From: Candidatus Neomarinimicrobiota bacterium
GTDB taxonomy: Bacteria > Fidelibacterota > UBA8477 > JABMPR01
Length of the DNA stretch: 56,952 nucleotides
Assembly: GCA_034716895.1 (NCBI GenBank)
Contig: JAYEKW010000245.1
Location: 1-56,952, forward strand
Direction: 5' to 3'
How positions within the stretch are numbered: position 1 is the stretch's first letter; the number at the start of each line of letters is the position of its first letter. The notes beneath the pieces are model-generated. The model was not told the origin of the DNA. It did no database searches and saw only the letters and a program-made list of their open reading frames with translations. The position numbers and the translations under genes are program-made. Positions 7,654 to 17,000 of this stretch are shown here, piece after piece.

Positions 7654-9957
7654 ATGAGAACCACAACACGCATTTTCATTCTTATCCTTTCCCTAGGATT
7701 AACGCAGACAATATTGGGACAAATACGAGAATACAGAATCCATGATCGGGGCATGCTCCACAATACTGTATTTAACACAGGAGAGATTGGACGCGCCTGG
7801 CAAACTGGAGATGCAGGAAATTACACCAGCGTTCCTCTTTTTGAGTGGCCCCCTTACTCGAAAACAGTGGTAGGTGGGATTGAATATGATGGACAGCATA
7901 ATATTTTAGGTGCTGGTGTTTATATCGGCGCCAATCTGGAGGGTTCTCCTGGAGAGACAAATCGTTTGTTTGCGCTATGCGGGGCGGTTGGGGCCAGTTC
8001 ACCTGAAGTCGCCATCGGTCGATGGTCCTTTCCCCTCTACATGGAGGAGATTGAGAACTTTCCCCTGAATGCAGACGGTCATTTAAATGAAGATTATAAT
8101 CCCAATGAAGCCGAGGAAATAATCACTGCAGCCTGGGCATCATCCACAGGTATTACCGTAACGCGTACATCCCGCCAGTGGAGCTATCCGGATTATGATG
8201 ATTTTATTATCTATGAATATGAATTTGAATACACTGGCGATACAGATGGTAATCCTGCGACCATTGAAATGACTGATGATCTTAAAGATGTGATGATTGC
8301 TGTAAACTATGGATTCGCTCCCTCGATGTATGGCTATCAGAGACAATATCTTGAATGGAAATACTCAGGGGGGCTTTACCGGGGCGATCAAAACAATTTT
8401 TGGGATAGTGACTGGTGGCTATCCTTCAATATGAATTTACGGGTTAACATTTCTGATGCTTCTCTGCCTGCCAAGCCGGAACCAGATCCAGAACGCTTCA
8501 TGGAGCTTGCCCAATCAGGAATAAATGGGGGTGCCTTAGGCTCACCACAAGCACCAGGTTATGCCATCCTGTTCTATGATACCACTCATCTTGCCTATGT
8601 AGTTCCTGAATCACTTGATAGCCTGGGCTTGAATGATTCAGAAACACAAGCCGCTCTCAGGACGTCCACATTACTCTCCCTTGATGACTATGACCAGGTT
8701 GATATTTATCGGGAAAATGATGATGGGTCCTTTACCTGGTACTATGAATTAGATGAAAAACATCATATTAAACAGCCCTGGTCCAACAAAGTTTCTACTG
8801 GAAATACCAATAGTCCCAAAATGATGTACGAAAAAGATGCCTTTAATCCCAATACACGCTGGAGTGGGGTTTATTCACCAAACAGCGTAACTTGGGCAGA
8901 GCGAAAGGGCGACCACTGGTTGGGACGCGCGGCATATCCCTATCGTCAAAGTGCTGATGCCGGGATGAAATTGATAGTCTTCGGACCTTACAGCCTCAAG
9001 ATAGGGGACAAGCTCGAGCTCAGTTACGCAGAAGTTGTTGGCTATGGCGCTGAGCCGGATAAAAGAATCGAAGGGGGAAATGTGACGCAGCAGTGGATGA
9101 GAACTCCAGACTGGAATAGACGATATGTCATAGATGGTCAAGTCATGACCGAAGCCTACCTCGATGATTTTGGATATCCTGATTATGTGAATTCAACGAC
9201 AGTTCGGACGGTTACTGAAGTGACTGAAAAAGCTTTTGAAGCCTATATGGGGCAGACACCAACTGTCCCGGTTTGGCCAGAGGCAAATGGAAAAGATGGC
9301 AGCTATCAGATTCCACCACCGTTCCCTGCTCCCATCTTAACCATAAAGAACAATGAATTGGCAACGGTGAAGTTGACCTGGTATCCTGATCAGGAAGATT
9401 TTGTGCATCCCCTTTTAAGTAGCACGTTAGAAAGATACTATATCTGGAGATCCGTCGCTGGAATGGGGCCCTGGACCCTGCTGGACAGTTTGGAAGTGGG
9501 AACCCCGATGAATATCGATGGTAAGTACGAGTACATCGATGTCGAGGAGAATTTTAAAGTTGGTGAGTACCGCTATTATGCCGTGACTTCTGTGAGTGAT
9601 GCCGGTCAGCAAAGTGGGAAAACGAATATAGGACGCTTTGGAAAGAATATTGCTGCCGTTGAAGAACTTACCGATGTCTATGTCGTTCCCAATCCCTATC
9701 GTGCTGATATTGGATCATTTCACGGATTAGATGCTGGCAAAATTGGTTTTTATGGTCTGCCCGAAGTGTGCACCATTCAAATCTATAGTTATGCCATGCA
9801 ATTAGTGCGGACCATTGAGCATGCGGAACCTGCCTATTCCAACCTGAATCACCAGACGACCCGAGTGGGGCAGGAGATGGCTTCTGGAATTTATTTCTAT
9901 GTTGTTACCACACCTGAGGGTGACAGCTCTAACGGTAAATTTGTGATCATTAAGTAG
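7654..9957 (+). CDS. secreted protein of unknown family in the SusD position, T9SS C-terminal domain
   Basis: A 767-residue protein with a signal peptide (first 23 residues, cleavage near L-G-Q). The main part (about 25-540) is rich in W, Y and D and I do not recognise it. A fibronectin type III-like segment follows (about 560-665: L-T-W-Y-P-D, Y-Y-I-W-R-S, Y-R-Y-Y-A-V-T-S-V). The last 95 residues (V-P-N-P-Y ... G-I-Y-F-Y-V ... K-F-V-I-I-K) are a type IX secretion C-terminal domain. It starts 19 bases after the TonB receptor gene, where SusD would be in Bacteroidetes. It may capture glycan at the surface for the receptor. That is inference from position and from its aromatic-rich composition. 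Confidence 0.75.
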   Translation: MRTTTRIFILILSLGLTQTILGQIREYRIHDRGMLHNTVFNTGEIGRAWQTGDAGNYTSVPLFEWPPYSKTVVGGIEYDGQHNILGAGVYIGANLEGSPGETNRLFALCGAVGASSPEVAIGRWSFPLYMEEIENFPLNADGHLNEDYNPNEAEEIITAAWASSTGITVTRTSRQWSYPDYDDFIIYEYEFEYTGDTDGNPATIEMTDDLKDVMIAVNYGFAPSMYGYQRQYLEWKYSGGLYRGDQNNFWDSDWWLSFNMNLRVNISDASLPAKPEPDPERFMELAQSGINGGALGSPQAPGYAILFYDTTHLAYVVPESLDSLGLNDSETQAALRTSTLLSLDDYDQVDIYRENDDGSFTWYYELDEKHHIKQPWSNKVSTGNTNSPKMMYEKDAFNPNTRWSGVYSPNSVTWAERKGDHWLGRAAYPYRQSADAGMKLIVFGPYSLKIGDKLELSYAEVVGYGAEPDKRIEGGNVTQQWMRTPDWNRRYVIDGQVMTEAYLDDFGYPDYVNSTTVRTVTEVTEKAFEAYMGQTPTVPVWPEANGKDGSYQIPPPFPAPILTIKNNELATVKLTWYPDQEDFVHPLLSSTLERYYIWRSVAGMGPWTLLDSLEVGTPMNIDGKYEYIDVEENFKVGEYRYYAVTSVSDAGQQSGKTNIGRFGKNIAAVEELTDVYVVPNPYRADIGSFHGLDAGKIGFYGLPEVCTIQIYSYAMQLVRTIEHAEPAYSNLNHQTTRVGQEMASGIYFYVVTTPEGDSSNGKFVIIK

Positions 9958-9967
9958 GGGTGCGGGT

Positions 9968-10936
9968 ATGATTAAAAAATCAATTCTGGCCTGGATCATG
10001 TTTTCCCTGATTTCTTTTCAAAGTTTTGCATTTGAAAAGGTGGGTGTAACATCTTTTCAGTTTTTAAAAATTTCCATGGATCCCACAAGCGCTGCAATGG
10101 GAGGAGCCTTCGCTGCCGTATCAAGAGGGACCGAAAGTATGTATAACAATCCTGCTGCGTTGGTCAAACAACGAGGATTTGGTACCTTTCTATCTCAATT
10201 GGATTATGTATTTGACGCGAATCACAGTACTGGCGCTGCTTCCTGGGGGTTTGGTGACTGGGCGATTGGCGTGTATGGCATTTCTGTAGACTATGGATCA
10301 ATCCAGGTCACAGATATTGACCACCTGTTCTATGCAGACAACGGAAGCTTTAACCCGGGGCTAACTGGGGAAAAGCTATCTCTCGGGGCCACAGATATAG
10401 GGATTGGGTTTAGCCAGGAGTTGACAAATAAATTCTCATATGGCATTATCAGCAAATATATACGCGAAGATTTCTCGATTATGAGCAGCTCGCTGGTTGC
10501 ATGGGATATTGGTGTTTTATATGACTCAGGATTCAGAAGTATCGTGTTGGGAGCAACCTTGAGAAATTTTGGTCCTCAAGTTAAATATATCACCCAAAGC
10601 TATCCTTTGCCCCAAACCATGAATCTTGGTGTTTCAGCAGAATTGCTTGGGGCAGGTACGCCTCTATTCAAAGAAAGTGACTCCCATACTTTGCTCATTT
10701 CCGCAGACTTGCTTCAGCCCCGAGACTATGGGCAACAGTATAATATTGGGGCGGAGTATGCTTTTCGTGATCTCTTGTTTGTCAGGAGTGGCTATCGGTT
10801 GAATTATGATACAGAAGGTTTGAACATTGGCCTGGGATTTAAACTGAAAAGTGTGGCCTTGAACTATAGTTACAGTGACTACGGAGAACAGCTACCAGGT
10901 GTTCACCGTGTTAGCATTGGCTTTATAAATATTTAG
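9968..10936 (+). CDS. PorV/PorQ-like outer-membrane protein
   Basis: A 322-residue protein with a signal peptide ending in S-F-A. The segment D-P-T-S-A-A-M-G-G-A-F-A-A-V, then Y-N-N-P-A-A-L, is the hallmark start of the PorV/PorQ (UPF0164) family of FadL-like outer-membrane barrels. PorV carries type IX substrates to the attachment complex. Here it sits in one operon with at least four proteins having type IX C-terminal domains, so a dedicated shuttle for these enzymes is plausible. It follows the upstream gene by 10 bases with a G-rich ribosome binding site. Barrel strands with alternating residues continue to the C-terminus. Confidence 0.82.
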   Translation: MIKKSILAWIMFSLISFQSFAFEKVGVTSFQFLKISMDPTSAAMGGAFAAVSRGTESMYNNPAALVKQRGFGTFLSQLDYVFDANHSTGAASWGFGDWAIGVYGISVDYGSIQVTDIDHLFYADNGSFNPGLTGEKLSLGATDIGIGFSQELTNKFSYGIISKYIREDFSIMSSSLVAWDIGVLYDSGFRSIVLGATLRNFGPQVKYITQSYPLPQTMNLGVSAELLGAGTPLFKESDSHTLLISADLLQPRDYGQQYNIGAEYAFRDLLFVRSGYRLNYDTEGLNIGLGFKLKSVALNYSYSDYGEQLPGVHRVSIGFINI

Positions 10937-10947
10937 GGAATGGCAAG

Positions 10948-12486
10948 ATGACTCAATTACGTGGCTTCTTAATGGTGATCGTGTTGACAGTTCTTGGGCT
11001 TAGTACAATTACAGCTCAAAACCGGGGAACGGCATTGTCATTTCAGGGAGTGGAAAATGCACTTCTTTTTACACCTGGTTTGTTTGGCTCTGGTTTAGAC
11101 GGTGTTGCTGGTCTTGGAAAAACAGTCTCAATTTTTAATAATCCTGCGGGTTTAACCGGCTTTCAGAAGATCACGATGAGCGTTGGCTATGGTCAGAATC
11201 AACACAAATGGTGGGAGAATCAGAATATTAAACCGAACCGTCTTTTTGTCACTTTACCTTTTTATTTGGAGGGCCTGTATATACCGGATCCTGCCAATAA
11301 TGGATTGCTTGATTCTGATATATTTTTTGAATCACTCCTGGATACTACCTATGTCGTAGCTGATCCAGAGATGGGTGTAGAACACTTTTCCGAAGAAGCA
11401 GCCGATTGGTCTCGGGAAGAAAATACCAATGGTTTAACCCATCTGGGCCTTGCCATACCCGTGCGATTGGGTGGAAAAGAGATAACCTTTAGTCTTGGTT
11501 ATGCCAATCTGCTCCATGCCATAAGCTTTGACCGAAACGCTACTTATCTAACCCCAAACCCGGGATATATTGATTATGCAATGCCTGCAAAGGCTGAGGG
11601 AATGGATACCGTTCACATCGACTGGTTTGCTTTTGAACGATTGCAGAAACACAAATTTCAGCAATATGATATAAGTGTAGGGTTTCAGCCTATGAATATT
11701 ATTCATCTGGGTGCTGGCTTTTCACTGGTAAGTGGAAGCTCTCAGGAATATCAGCATCAGGACAAAATCGGGTATTTCGATCTCTATGACCAAAATGAAT
11801 TTTCCTATTCTTATGATACACTGAATACACGATACCTGGGGGAGGCTGATTATTCTGGGATTAAGGCTCGACTTGGAGCTATCCTGGAGTTTGATAAAAT
11901 ACAGATAGGTCTGTCATACACAACGCCCCTCGAACTGAGCAAAAGCTGGTCGTATACCGAAACCACTAGCTTTATTGATGATGATTCACTCATGGCAGAC
12001 AATATCCGTGAGCTTGAGGGAGAGGATACTTTTCGCATTCCTGCTTCCTATTCCATCGGCTTCCAGGTGACACCAGTGAATCGGTTTGCTTTTAGCCTGG
12101 GTTACGAGATTCACCCTTATGTTGATGCAGAACTAACGCTGGATGAAAATAATCCCTTTTCCCAGGGCGATGTACAAACCTGGATGGATCAGACAATCCT
12201 GTATTACGGCTGTCAGTATCAGGTCTTCAATTTTCTGGGTGTAAGCGCGCTCTACCGATCCATTCCTCAAGTCTATATTCCTGATGGCTCACCAATAAAA
12301 GATTCTGGCCCAGAGACAAACAGTTACACGTTTGGTGTAGCGAGTGATTTGGGTGTATTTGGCAATGTTTATATCAATCTTGAATACCTCGACTTGAAAT
12401 ATCAGGACATCTATTTTTCAAATACAAATTATGCTCATGAACAGGGATGGTCCCTAAGGATGAGCTACAGTTATTCCATTAATTAA
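10948..12486 (+). CDS. outer-membrane beta-barrel protein (PorV/FadL-like)
   Basis: A 512-residue protein with a signal peptide (cleavage near T-A-Q). After it, I-F-N-N-P-A-G-L-T-G-F resembles the N-P-A-G-L motif near the start of FadL/OmpP1 and PorV-type barrels, followed by many short amphipathic strands and a C-terminus of Y-S-Y-S-I-N. It is longer than the preceding PorV-like protein (322 residues) and is probably a second barrel in the same complex. Spacing to both neighbours is about 10 bases, so it is cotranscribed. It could transport oligosaccharides passively or assist surface display. I cannot tell which. Confidence 0.7.
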   Translation: MTQLRGFLMVIVLTVLGLSTITAQNRGTALSFQGVENALLFTPGLFGSGLDGVAGLGKTVSIFNNPAGLTGFQKITMSVGYGQNQHKWWENQNIKPNRLFVTLPFYLEGLYIPDPANNGLLDSDIFFESLLDTTYVVADPEMGVEHFSEEAADWSREENTNGLTHLGLAIPVRLGGKEITFSLGYANLLHAISFDRNATYLTPNPGYIDYAMPAKAEGMDTVHIDWFAFERLQKHKFQQYDISVGFQPMNIIHLGAGFSLVSGSSQEYQHQDKIGYFDLYDQNEFSYSYDTLNTRYLGEADYSGIKARLGAILEFDKIQIGLSYTTPLELSKSWSYTETTSFIDDDSLMADNIRELEGEDTFRIPASYSIGFQVTPVNRFAFSLGYEIHPYVDAELTLDENNPFSQGDVQTWMDQTILYYGCQYQVFNFLGVSALYRSIPQVYIPDGSPIKDSGPETNSYTFGVASDLGVFGNVYINLEYLDLKYQDIYFSNTNYAHEQGWSLRMSYSYSIN

Positions 12487-12495
12487 GGAGGCGGT

Positions 12496-13998
12496 ATGAA
12501 GAAACTGCAACTAGGCCTTTTATCGTTGCTGATCTCAGTAACATCGTTTGCCCAGATTCCATCACTCATTGAAGTGGGTGCGGATAACTGGGAATCGTGG
12601 TATCAAGGTGATTTTAAGAATGTATTGGGCTTTGTGGCACAGGGTGCTGATACAGTCCTGTTGACCTCGGGAGGTTTTGTCTATACGACATCAGATACCT
12701 TCCCATTGCTCATCAACAGCCCCGTGGTCATTATGGCTGCTCCGGGTTTGACTGAGAAACCTATTTTGACTCATTCAAATCCTAATCTCAGTACTTCCAT
12801 GGAGATTTTTCGCATTACAGATGATGTGGAATTCCATGGAATTGCTTTTGAGGGAGCCCTTGATCAGCCCCATGGCCTCAAATACGCATTACGTTATGGC
12901 GATTTTGAAGATACTGGAACCGGTATGATAACCTTGGGTAAAACAGATGTAGACATTACCGTAAAGGATTGTAGCTTCAATAATTTTCATTCTGAAGGTG
13001 ATCAAAATCTTCAAGGGAATGCCTTCTACTTTCTCAAGCCAATTGATATTACGAATGATCACTTGAGAGCGCATAAGATTCTCATCGAGAATTGTATGTT
13101 TACCGATATAGGGGATGAGGCTATCCGCATTTCAGAAGGTGAGAAATACCCCTTTGGTTCAATCGGTACAGTGGCCTACGATACGCTTATCGTTCGAGAT
13201 TGTACTTTTGATGATATCGATGCCGAGTGTATCCGGATCTATGGTGACACAGATACCAGTTTCGCAGGGCCTACCTACGTTGATGGGTTAACCCTCATCG
13301 AAAATGTCACGGCAGTAAACTGTTCTCCGCGCTTCATTTATGCTAAGAATTATCGGCAGACGATTGTGCGGGACGTGTTGGTTGCTCACGGACGAGGAAC
13401 TTCTCTAGCCAGACCGGAACGTGGTGATTTTGTCATGCAGATTCAACTGAGCTCATCCTACATAGCTCATATCGATACATTTGATCTGTTGTTTACCATG
13501 TATTACGATAAACGCATTGGAGCAACCAAGGGTGGATGGGTCGACACGAATTCAGTCTATGGCTTTGATCCACTATTTGCTGATTTTGCCAATGGGAATT
13601 ACGAAGCACAATCCAGTTCGCCGCTTTACTGGACCAGTTCACTTGGTGGATTTAACTCCAACGGTGGCTTTATTGGTGATCGTCGTTGGGCTACTGATCC
13701 GCCTGCAGCAGGAATTAATTCTGAGAATAAACCCGAAAGATTTCAACTGGGTCAGAATTATCCCAACCCATTCAATCCATCAACAACCATCAATTTTTCC
13801 ATTGAGAGACCTGATTTCACGACGTTAAAGGTTTTCAATGTTAGGGGGCAGGTCATCGCAACCTTGAAGGATGGATTTCTCATGGATGGAAAGTATAGCC
13901 TCGTATTCAATGCATCTGATCTGTCAAATGGCGTTTATTTCTATGAGTTACGCCAGGGGCAGCAGGTACAAATTCAAAAAATGATATTACTTAAATAA
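12496..13998 (+). CDS. secreted right-handed beta-helix protein related to the PL6 C-terminal helix, T9SS domain
   Basis: A 500-residue protein with a very strong ribosome binding site (AAGGAGG) and a signal peptide (...T-S-F-A-Q). Residues 20-400 show repeated short strands with N and D turns (D-V-T-V-K-D-C-S-F-N-N-F, I-L-I-E-N-C-M-F-T-D-I), typical of parallel beta-helices of the DUF4957/DUF5123 kind. The closing motif D-P-L-F-A-D-F-A-N-G-N-Y ... G-D-R-R-W-A recurs at the end of each helix in the next two genes, including the C-terminal half of the PL6 lyase. The last 85 residues are a type IX C-terminal domain (N-Y-P-N-P-F-N-P-S-T-T-I, K-M-I-L-L-K). No PL6 catalytic Lys/Arg pair is visible, so binding rather than cleavage is likely. 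Confidence 0.72.
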   Translation: MKKLQLGLLSLLISVTSFAQIPSLIEVGADNWESWYQGDFKNVLGFVAQGADTVLLTSGGFVYTTSDTFPLLINSPVVIMAAPGLTEKPILTHSNPNLSTSMEIFRITDDVEFHGIAFEGALDQPHGLKYALRYGDFEDTGTGMITLGKTDVDITVKDCSFNNFHSEGDQNLQGNAFYFLKPIDITNDHLRAHKILIENCMFTDIGDEAIRISEGEKYPFGSIGTVAYDTLIVRDCTFDDIDAECIRIYGDTDTSFAGPTYVDGLTLIENVTAVNCSPRFIYAKNYRQTIVRDVLVAHGRGTSLARPERGDFVMQIQLSSSYIAHIDTFDLLFTMYYDKRIGATKGGWVDTNSVYGFDPLFADFANGNYEAQSSSPLYWTSSLGGFNSNGGFIGDRRWATDPPAAGINSENKPERFQLGQNYPNPFNPSTTINFSIERPDFTTLKVFNVRGQVIATLKDGFLMDGKYSLVFNASDLSNGVYFYELRQGQQVQIQKMILLK

Positions 13999-14014
13999 CG
14001 AAACGGGAGGAAAC

Positions 14015-17000
14015 ATGAAACGATTGCTACTGGCTATTTGTCTTGTGACATTAGCATTTGGAACCCTGCAAGCTACGGTGATTCCAGTAGAAAATACTGT
14101 AAACAACTCGCTGTCAGATGCTATTGCTGCTGCGACTGCAGGTGACATCATTGAGTTGATTACAGATGGAGATTATCTGTCAACATCACAGATCGTTATT
14201 GATAAGGATCTGACGATCCGCGGTCTGGAAACACTGGCCAATAAACCAGTATTGAAGTATATCGGTACTTCAACAGGTGCCTATATGTTTAAGGGCGTTG
14301 GTTCATCCCATATCGAATTCCACAATCTGGAACTCGATGGTGACGGAACTGCTGAAGGTGGTGCCGCTCTAGCAAAATATGCTTTCAGATTAGACAATGG
14401 TGATCCTACTATGACCATGGACCTGTTCATGGACAATTGCCATGTCCATGATTTCAATGAGAAGTTCATCAAACCTTATGGAAACACTGGACTTGACTCC
14501 CTGGTTATTACCAACACCGTTTTCCATGATGGTGCCAGAGAAGGTATCGTTCTTTATTCAGGTTCTACCAGTGACCCAGCTGTAGTTTTTGCTTATGCTG
14601 AAATCTCTAATTGTACCTTTTATGCCATAGAACGTGAAGCCATTAAGGGTGATACCTATGTTGATGGTGTGGTTCGTATAGATCGCATCACTGCTTACGA
14701 TTGTGGAAGCACTCAGAATAAACCCATGATTTATTTCCGGGATATGACGGATGTTATCGTAACAAACAGCATTTTTGCAAATAATACCAATCCTGATGCA
14801 GGTGAGGAGTTTGCTGAATTTGACTCTGACTTGAGTTTATTTAACCATAATTGTGTCTGGGATATTGTGAATTCAGATGTTAGTGCTGCAACCGTGAGTG
14901 ATACCATCCATACGGATCCTCAGTTCACCGACGCAGCCAATGGTGATTTCTCCATTCCTGAAGCATCTGTATTGTATTTCTTTGCTGATGATGGCGGCGC
15001 TATTGGTGATTCACGTTGGGCTCCTGTAATTGAAGCGACCGTGATTCAGATTAGCAATGCTGCACCAAATGCCCTGGCTGACGCTATTTCAGCAGCCGCT
15101 GAAGGTGATATCATTGAGCTGATCTCTGATGGTGTCTATACCAATGATTCTCAGATTGTTCTAGATCAAGACATAACCATTCGTGGTTCATCTAATATCC
15201 CCAATCGACCGGTTGTAAAATATAATGGTACATCCACTGGTGCCTATATGTTCAAGGGGGTTGGTTCACCACATTTGGTTATTAAGAATCTGGAGCTCGA
15301 TGGTGACGGAACTGCTGAAGGTGGTGCCGCTCTAGCAAAATATGCTTTCAGATTAGACAATGGTGATCCTACTATGACCATGGACCTGTTCATGGACAAT
15401 TGCCATGTCCATGATTTCAATGAGAAGTTCATCAAACCTTATGGAAACACTGGACTTGACTCCCTGGTTATTACCAACACCGTTTTCCATGATGGTGCCA
15501 GAGAAGGTATCGTTCTTTATTCAGGTTCTACCAGTGACCCAGCTGTAGTTTTTGCTTATGCTGAAATCTCTAATTGTACCTTTTATGCCATAGAACGTGA
15601 AGCCATTAAGGGTGATACCTATGTTGATGGTGTGGTTCGTATAGATCGCATCACTGCTTACGATTGTGGAAGCACTCAGAATAAACCCATGATTTATTTC
15701 CGGGATATGACGGATGTTATCGTAACAAACAGCATTTTTGCAAATAATACCAATCCTGATGCAGGTGAGGAGTTTGCTGAATTTGACTCTGACTTGAGTT
15801 TATTTAACCATAATTGTGTCTGGGATATTGTGAATTCAGATGTTAGTGCTGCAACCGTGAGTGATACCATCCATACGGATCCTCAGTTCACCGACGCAGC
15901 CAATGGTGATTTCTCTATTCCTGAAGCATCTGTATTGTATTTCTTTGCTGATGATGGCGGCGCTATTGGTGACTCACGTTGGGCACCCCCCATCGGACTC
16001 TATGCTCTAAATGTTTTCACAGATGGTTTGGGCTCTGTAGCTCTAGATCCTCCTGGTGGTGTTTATACTGAGAATACGGTAGTTACGCTGACAGCTACAC
16101 CGGATGATTATTATGCATTCGAAGGCTGGAGCCCCAATGTACCAGCTTTTCCACCTAGCAACCCAGTTGTTTCAATTACAGTAACTGAGACCATGGATAT
16201 CACAGCCTACTTTGTTCCGACTATCACGGAATACTTTATCGAGATATCCAGTATTGGCCTGGGACATGTTGATGCAACCCACACACCTCAGTTCCCGGTA
16301 GATGGTTACTATGAAGGGGATAACCTTGCCTTAGTGGCTGTTCCCGATACCACAACCTGGGAATTTGCCTATTGGGTCAACGCTGCAATGGACAGTATTG
16401 ATGTCGGTGATATCGATTATACCATCGATGCCGATACCAGCTTTATTGCTTATTTCCGTAGCACCATTGATCAGGTTACCCTGACCACCAGTTTTACGGG
16501 GATGGGGTCTATAGCAATCAGTCCTACTCCAGTAGCCGGATTTACAAGCTACGATACAGGTACTGAGATTACCTTGAATGCCATTGCTCCACTAGGTTGG
16601 GAGTTCACTGGATGGACAGGAGATCTAACTTCAACTGATAATCCACTGGTCTTTACAATCAATGCGGATATGGCTTTGGCAGCGAGTTTTGCTGAGATTA
16701 GCCATCCAGATGGCGTTCTTGCAGTTGATCTCAGCTGGGAAATTCTGGATGCAGTTGAATATGCAGCCAATAATAGTCAGGTAACAACGCTTCTATTGAC
16801 CAGTGTTGGTCCATATGTGCCCTCTGAAGACCTGCGCGTTAATGGTAAAATGCCACCAATTACCCTCCGCAACCATCTGAACATATATGGGGCCGATACC
16901 CTGGCCATGCGACCCTTGATCCAGGGCTATACCTCATCAACAGGTGGAACCAGCTCTGAAGGTTTTTTCCGATTTAGAGATGGGGGTAGTCTTACTCTTA

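Noticed and set aside
9968-12486. Search for a SusD gene near the TonB receptor
   Set aside because: No protein shows the SusD lipoprotein/TPR pattern; the genes here are barrels.
14281-15435. Two near-identical minus-strand frames of 63 codons
   Set aside because: They only reflect the duplicated segment of the large beta-helix gene on the opposite strand.
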